Assembly (NCBI GenBank): GCA_963971535.1
Contig: OZ020598.1
Coordinates: 88,488,985 to 88,552,984 of the forward strand
Direction of reading: 5' to 3'
Source: Notolepis coatsorum
Lineage: Eukaryota > Chordata > Actinopteri > Aulopiformes > Paralepididae
Length of the DNA stretch: 64,000 nt
The notes beneath the pieces were generated by a model. That model did not search any database. It was given only the letters and a program-made list of their open reading frames with translations, and was not told the DNA's origin. Shown here piece by piece: positions 58,412 to 64,000 of the stretch. The position numbers and the translations under genes were made by a program. How positions within the stretch are numbered: the stretch's first letter is position 1; every line of letters starts with the position of its first letter.

Positions 58412-59640
58412 TGTTATGGTTTGTAACCGACCCCAATCGCACAACACAAGACAGGTATGAGAGTAAGCCAAAAACAGGGCAAATATTTATTATAGAACAA
58501 AAAGCGGCACAGTCCCTTTAAGGGAAAACACAAAAACACTAGAGTCAAGGAAATATGGAAAATGCGGCACTGTGCCTTTAAGAGGCGAACAGGCTAAGGG
58601 ACTAAGGCTAAGGGCCAGGGCTAAGGACCAGGGCTAAGAGTCAGGGCCAGGACCAGGGGCACTGGAGAGGGGGACAGGGACAGAGGCCCGGAGAGGCGGG
58701 CTGGAGACAGGGACAGAGAACAGGGTTAAGGCCTTGGACAGGGCGAGGGCCTGAGCTGCTTACAGGGATGAGGACAGGGTTCCGACGGCGGAGGCCTGGC
58801 ACGGGAACAGGGGCCCGACAGCGGAGGCCGGGCACGGAGACAGGGGCCCGACGGCGGAGGCCTGGTACGGAGACAGGGGCCCGACAGCGGAGGCCGGGGG
58901 GGAAGAGGCGCCATCCTCCCGTGGAAATAGGGAGCGATGACGCGCCGGCTTGACGTCTGGAGTGGGAACACTGGCAACCTCCCGTAGAGAATTAGAGAGC
59001 GAAGACGGTGTCCCACTCCAGGCACAGAGATCCTCTTCCTCCTCCTCGGGTGCTGCAGACGGGCAGCGCAGAACAAAGGGGTCCCAGGGGACCGGGGCGA
59101 AGAGATGCCATCCTCCCGTGGAAAATAGGGAGCGATGACGCGCCGGCTTGACGTCTGGAGTGGGAACACTGGAAAACCTCCCGTAGAGAATTAGAGAGCG
59201 AAGACGGTGTCCCACTCCAGGCAAACGGCGACAGGTGGTGATGGCTGGGCCGTCGTCTCACGCCGGAGACGTGGCAGGTGATGGTGACGTACAGAATGGT
59301 AACGTACAGCACTCCATGAACACAGACACAGATACAGAACGACCCGACCAGGACTGGAAGGGAGCCTGCCACCTAAGTACTCTCCCGAGCAGATTGCAAA
59401 CTCCCAACAGGTGTGTGAGGGTAGAGGAACAGAATGTCCAAGGGTGGGGGCTGGTGAAGAGTAGGAGGCAGGCAAAAGTTCTCACAAGGGTGGGGGCTGG
59501 TGAAGAGTAGGAGGCAGGGAAAATTCTCGCAAGGGTGGGGGCTGGTGAGGTGAGGAAAGGGAAAAAAAGGTCCAGGGAACAGGCGAATCCTCACAAAGTA
59601 TGTTTGAAGTCCTCGAACAATAGGGAATAAAATATGTTGA
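58412..59640 (-). mobile_element. GC-rich LTR-like element, second member (end not defined)
   Basis: It starts TGTTATGGTTTGTAACCGAC, the inverse of the 17791 terminus, and has TATTTATT and CCTTTAAGGG blocks mirrored from the first member. It carries its own tandem repeats: about 31-bp units with GGAGGCC and CGGAGACAGGGGCCCGAC at 58780-58900, a duplicated AACCTCCCGTAGAGAATTAG block at 58976 and 59176, and GGGTGGGGGCTGGTGA units at 59440-59550. The frames over it are repeat-driven. Confidence 0.55.
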
Positions 59641-59825
59641 CCGGCTATAATTTTTCTGTACTCACAAATAATAGTTTGCATCTGCTAAATGCCTAACTAT
59701 ACACTGTCATCATCATCTGATGCTCTTTTGTAGCTTAAAAAACTGTATTTAAAATTAAGTGTCCCTACCAAAGCTCAAATCAAACCTACGCTACTGTTTC
59801 TATAAGCCCTGCATCTAAATAAATC

Positions 59826-59985
59826 TAATCTGGGTGTAATAGCTGTGTACATGATGTCATACTCATGTGAGTGTAATAGCTGTACATGATGTCATACTCA
59901 TGTGAGTGTAATAGCTGTACATGATGTCATACTCATGTGAGTGTAATAGCTGTACATGATGTCATACTCATGTGGATGTAATAGG
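59826..59985 (+). repeat. Tandem repeat, ~35-bp unit, about four copies
   Basis: Units contain GTGTAATAGCTGTACATGAT and GTCATACTCATGTGA. Confidence 0.93.
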
Positions 59986-60169
59986 TGTTCATCATCATTC
60001 TTAATGGACCAACTCCAAAAAGTGTCACCTGCCAACGTCACAAATTCAAGTCTGGAGGCTCTGGTTTCCATCTTAGGGAGACAGTTGTCCATGTTTCTAG
60101 ATATCAACTTTTATTTAATTTAATTTGTTATTGTTTTATTCTGTCACAGTGTGATCTAATATGTTTTAT

Positions 60170-60290
60170 TGTGACCATGTGGTGGTCTTACTGTGTATTC
60201 TATTGTTCTTACTGTGTATTCTATTGTTCTTACTGTGGATTCTATTGTTCTTACTGTGGATTCTATTGTTCTTACGGTGGATTTCATGGT
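60170..60290 (+). repeat. Tandem repeat, ~22-bp unit, five copies
   Basis: Units of TTCTATTGTTCTTACTGTG with small changes. Confidence 0.9.
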
Positions 60291-60477
60291 GTCTTTTAAG
60301 TCCAGTGGGATAATAAAGTGGGTCTAAAGTTCATCTTTCTGCTAAATATCCCATCCCACTGTATTGTTATTGTATTAGAATTAGTGTATATACTTGACCA
60401 CAGAGTACAGCCCTGGCCTATTTTTATTTAAATGTTTTACTTATAATTATACTATATTCTATTGTGCTCCTATTTAA

Positions 60478-61342
<865 letters not shown>

Positions 61343-61516
61343 GCAGATTCACTCACCTCACTCACTCACTCACTCACTCACTCACTCACTCACTCACTCA
61401 CTCACTCACTCACTCACTCACTCACTCACTCACTCACTCACTCACTCACTCACTCACTCACTCACTCACTCACTCACTCACTCACTCACTCACTCACTCA
61501 CTCACTCACTCACTCA
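61343..61516. repeat. (ACTC)n microsatellite, long
   Basis: About 174 bp of pure repeat. It gives an LTHS peptide repeat in the plus frames, which is not a gene. Confidence 0.97.
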
Positions 61517-61522
61517 CTATGA

Positions 61523-62157
61523 TGTATGCAGTGAGCACGGAGCCTCAGGTTCTGTGGGTTGGTATGCAGTGAGCGTGGAGCCTCAAGTTCTGTGGGTTGG
61601 TATGCAGTGAGCGTGGAGCCTCAGGTTCTGTGGGTTGGTATGCAGTGAGCGTGGAGCCTCAGGTTCTGTGGGTTGGTATGCAGTGAGCGTGGAGCCTCAG
61701 GTTCTGTGGGTTGGTATGCAGTGAGCGTGGAGCCTCAAGTTCTGTGGGTTGGTATGCAGTGAGCACGGAGCCTCAGGTTCTGTGGGTTGGTATGCAGTGA
61801 GCACGGAGCCTCAGGTTCTGTGGGTTGGTATGCAGTGAGCACGGAGCCTCAGGTTCTGTGGGTTGGTATGCAGTGAGCACGGAGCCTCAGGTTCTGTGGG
61901 TTGGTATGCAGTGAGCACGGAGCCTCAGGTTCTGTGGGTTGGTATGCAGTGAGCGTGGAGCCTCAGGTTCTGTGGGTTGGTATGCAGTGAGCGTGGAGCC
62001 TCAGGTTCTGTGGGTTGGTATGCAGTGAGCACGGAGCCTCAGGTTCTGTGGGTTGGTGTGCAGTGAGCGTGGAGCCTCAGGTTCTGTGGGTTGGTGTGCA
62101 GTGAGCACGGAGCCTCAGGTTCTGTGGGTTGGTATGCAGTGAGCACGGAGCCTCAGT
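61523..62157 (+). repeat. Minisatellite, 38-bp unit, about 16-17 copies
   Basis: The unit is TATGCAGTGAGCACGGAGCC followed by TCAGGTTCTGTGGGTTGG. Copies vary mainly at three places: GCACGG or GCGTGG, TCAGG or TCAAG, and TATG or TGTG. Variants are clustered, with a GT block near the start and an AC block in the middle. Confidence 0.96.
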
Positions 62158-63230
62158 GTGACCAGGGGCAGCTTCACAGCAGTGACAGGCCGTTCAGATC
62201 AGCTCAATTAACCTTCTTTAACTCTTCCTTTGTCATTTCTGTGCGTCAGTGATTACGGTGAGAATGTACTCATGTTTCTTCAACTGTAGAACAATGACAT
62301 CTCCTGTTCACATGTAAACCTTTGTGTAGTGTGTGGAATACGGGGGGGGGGGTCAAAGACCCATTGATTGACACTTGAGACCCCCTGAATGCCTCAACAG
62401 CAAAACCTTGGGGAGTCTCTGGAAAAAAAATTAAAAATTATTTGACAATTACAATTGTCACAAAAAATCTTTTAAAGGCTTACAAAGGCTCCAGTATTCA
62501 TTATTTAAATTTCAAAGAAGCAATTAGCAAAGTGAGAAGATTCAAGGCAGCCAGGCTACAAAGGCAACAGGAGCTTGTGCACTTTCACTACAGCCTAGAG
62601 ATCCACCCAAACAGATGCTGCTGCTCAGGTCACTTATTATGATAAACTCTGTATCTTTCAGTCTATGGATAATTAATTACATGTTTACAAACCTATAAGT
62701 AAGCTACTGTGCCTATGTCATGAGCACAACAAGTAGGAATGCAGACCGGGTCATTAAATTAATCTGCAAGTCATTAATGCGTGAGAGAGAGGTTAGAAAT
62801 GATGTAATTCAATGCTTTTTCTTTATTTTCGGTGAAGTTTAAACAAACGACTAACGATGATAACTAGGCCTCGCTCTCGCCAAAATAGATACATCAGATT
62901 CATTTTATGACCGCATGAGTGTTTCCAGGACTTCCAACCAAAATGTGTTGATTTATCCTCACTTTTACATCAACATCAAATTGGCCCACGCTGTTCTGTG
63001 TCATCCGCTACGTCGCTGCTGCCTGACGGCACGGGAAACGTCTTCTTGCATCCTTCTCTAGAGTCTATTCCACACAAGAGCATGTCGTCACCTTTTTTTA
63101 AAAGAGGAGAAGTGAAACCAGGAAGAGAAAGTAATGGCCGCATGAGCTCTGAAGATAGCACTGAAACTAGCACAGATGATATCTTTCACCGTCGTCTCTT
63201 ACTCACACACTTCTGTTCTCCCCTCCTCAG
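62158..63230. other. Intron sequence before the third exon
   Basis: A short G-run is at 62342. The acceptor CTGTTCTCCCCTCCTCAG is at 63213-63230. Frames at 62998-63258 overlap the acceptor by chance. Confidence 0.6.
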
Positions 63231-63307
63231 CCAACCCCCTGGGGCTGCTCTTCGCTAACGTTCTCTCTCCGATGGTGGTCGGCTCAGGCAACAACATCCC
63301 TCTGCTG
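63231..63307 (+). CDS. slc49a3: slc49a3 (mfsd7) internal exon, TM5
   Basis: 77 bp. With the single T from the previous exon the first codon is TCC (S). It encodes S-NPLGLLFANVLSPMVV-GSGNNIPLL, a transmembrane helix beginning with the conserved NPLG that follows TANM-ASM in this subgroup. It ends in phase 0 with donor GTGAGC. The NPLG...ANVLSP...IPL pattern matches the human protein as I recall it. Together the three exons give 151 uninterrupted codons. The remaining seven or so transmembrane segments must be encoded downstream of the window. Confidence 0.93.
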
Positions 63308-63432
63308 GTGAGCTCAGACACAGTCTCCACACAGAGCGCGGATAGAAGGGCTTCTGGTCCGGCTGGACTATGGGTGAAAAGGGAAGGAAAGGGGGGGGGG
63401 CACACATTTCATTGTTGGAGGGATGCTGACCA

Positions 63433-63974
63433 CACCATGTAGTGCTGACCTCACCATGTAGTGCTGACCTCACCATGTAGTGACCTCACCATGTAGTGAC
63501 CTCACCATGTAGTGCTGACCTCACCATGTAGTGACCTCACCATGTAGTGCTGACCTCACCATGTAGTGACCTCACCATGTAGTGACCTCACCATGTAGTG
63601 CTGACCTCACCATGTAGTGACCTCACCATGTAGTGCTGACCTCACCATGTAGTGACCTCACCATGTAGTGACCTCACCATGTAGTGACCTCACCATGTAG
63701 TGACCTCACCATGTAGTGACCTCACCATGTAGTGACCTCACCATGTAGTGACCTCACCATGTAGTGACCTCACCATGTAGTGACCTCACCATGTAGTGAC
63801 CTCACCATGTAGTGACCTCACCATGTAGTGACCTCACCATGTAGTGACCTCACCATGCAGTGACCTCACCATGTAGTGACCTCACCATGTAGTGACCTCA
63901 CCATGTAGTGACCTCACCATGTAGTGACCTCACCATGTAGTGACCTCACCATGTAGTGACCTCACCATGTAGTG
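63433..63974 (+). repeat. Minisatellite, 16-bp unit with 19-bp variant
   Basis: The basic unit is CATGTAGTGACCTCAC. The first third mixes in a 19-bp form with an extra CTG (CATGTAGTGCTGACCTCAC), after which a uniform run of more than 20 copies follows. One copy has CATGCAG. It lies in the next slc49a3 intron. Confidence 0.96.
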
Positions 63975-64000
63975 CTCTCTACATTTGCAATGGGTCATAG

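Noticed and set aside
63433..63974. CRISPR-like array of short repeats
   Set aside because: Units are directly abutting 16-bp repeats with no spacers, in a vertebrate intron.

Overview
The window is repeat-rich vertebrate DNA, almost certainly from a teleost fish. The evidence is a vertebrate multi-exon gene with GT-AG introns, tRNA-derived SINEs, L2-type LINE fragments with the characteristic fish tail, hAT-type and TTAA-flanked DNA transposons, 5S-rRNA-like sequences and long microsatellites. There are no prokaryotic operons. I cannot name the species.

One protein-coding gene is supported: three consecutive plus-strand exons (38748-38906, 60724-60940, 63231-63307) of slc49a3 (mfsd7), a major facilitator superfamily transporter. 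Their phases (0/0, 0/1, 1/0) join cleanly and encode about 151 residues covering roughly TM1 to TM5. The first coding exon lies upstream and was not found; the later exons lie beyond position 64000. The first intron in view is 21.8 kb and is built almost entirely of nested mobile elements.

Layout. 1-4 kb: SINE A and small DNA elements. 4.08-6.70 kb: a complete 2.6-kb retro-insertion with a 16-bp target duplication that carries only an ORF1-like protein. 7-12 kb: a TTAACCC-motif array, LINE 3' ends and SINEs. 12.7-14.9 kb: two members of a TTAA-flanked family. 14.9-19.4 kb: a GC-rich LTR-like element full of tandem repeats beside a TTTGGGGTA minisatellite. 20-25.3 kb: hAT-like and foldback elements. 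26.6-32.1 kb: a 5.3-kb inverted-repeat composite with 5S-like segments, inserted in a SINE. 32-38 kb: SINE in minisatellite with an L2 LINE inside it, plus other LINE pieces. 38.7-60.7 kb: the slc49a3 exon and giant intron, including a stack of elements at 44.5-55.6 kb (CAGGG-type element, TTAA element, 9-kb hAT-like element, LTR retroelement with apparently identical LTRs). 60.7-64 kb: two further exons between tandem repeats.

The main biology visible is repeated insertion of mobile elements into one another, with many target-site duplications still perfect. Nine hAT-like elements show exact 8-bp duplications, and four of these belong to one MITE family. The observations most worth following up are the TTAA family with a conserved coding-like block ending in a splice-donor sequence, the ORF1-only retroelement, the palindromic TTAACCC arrays, and the 5S-bearing composite.
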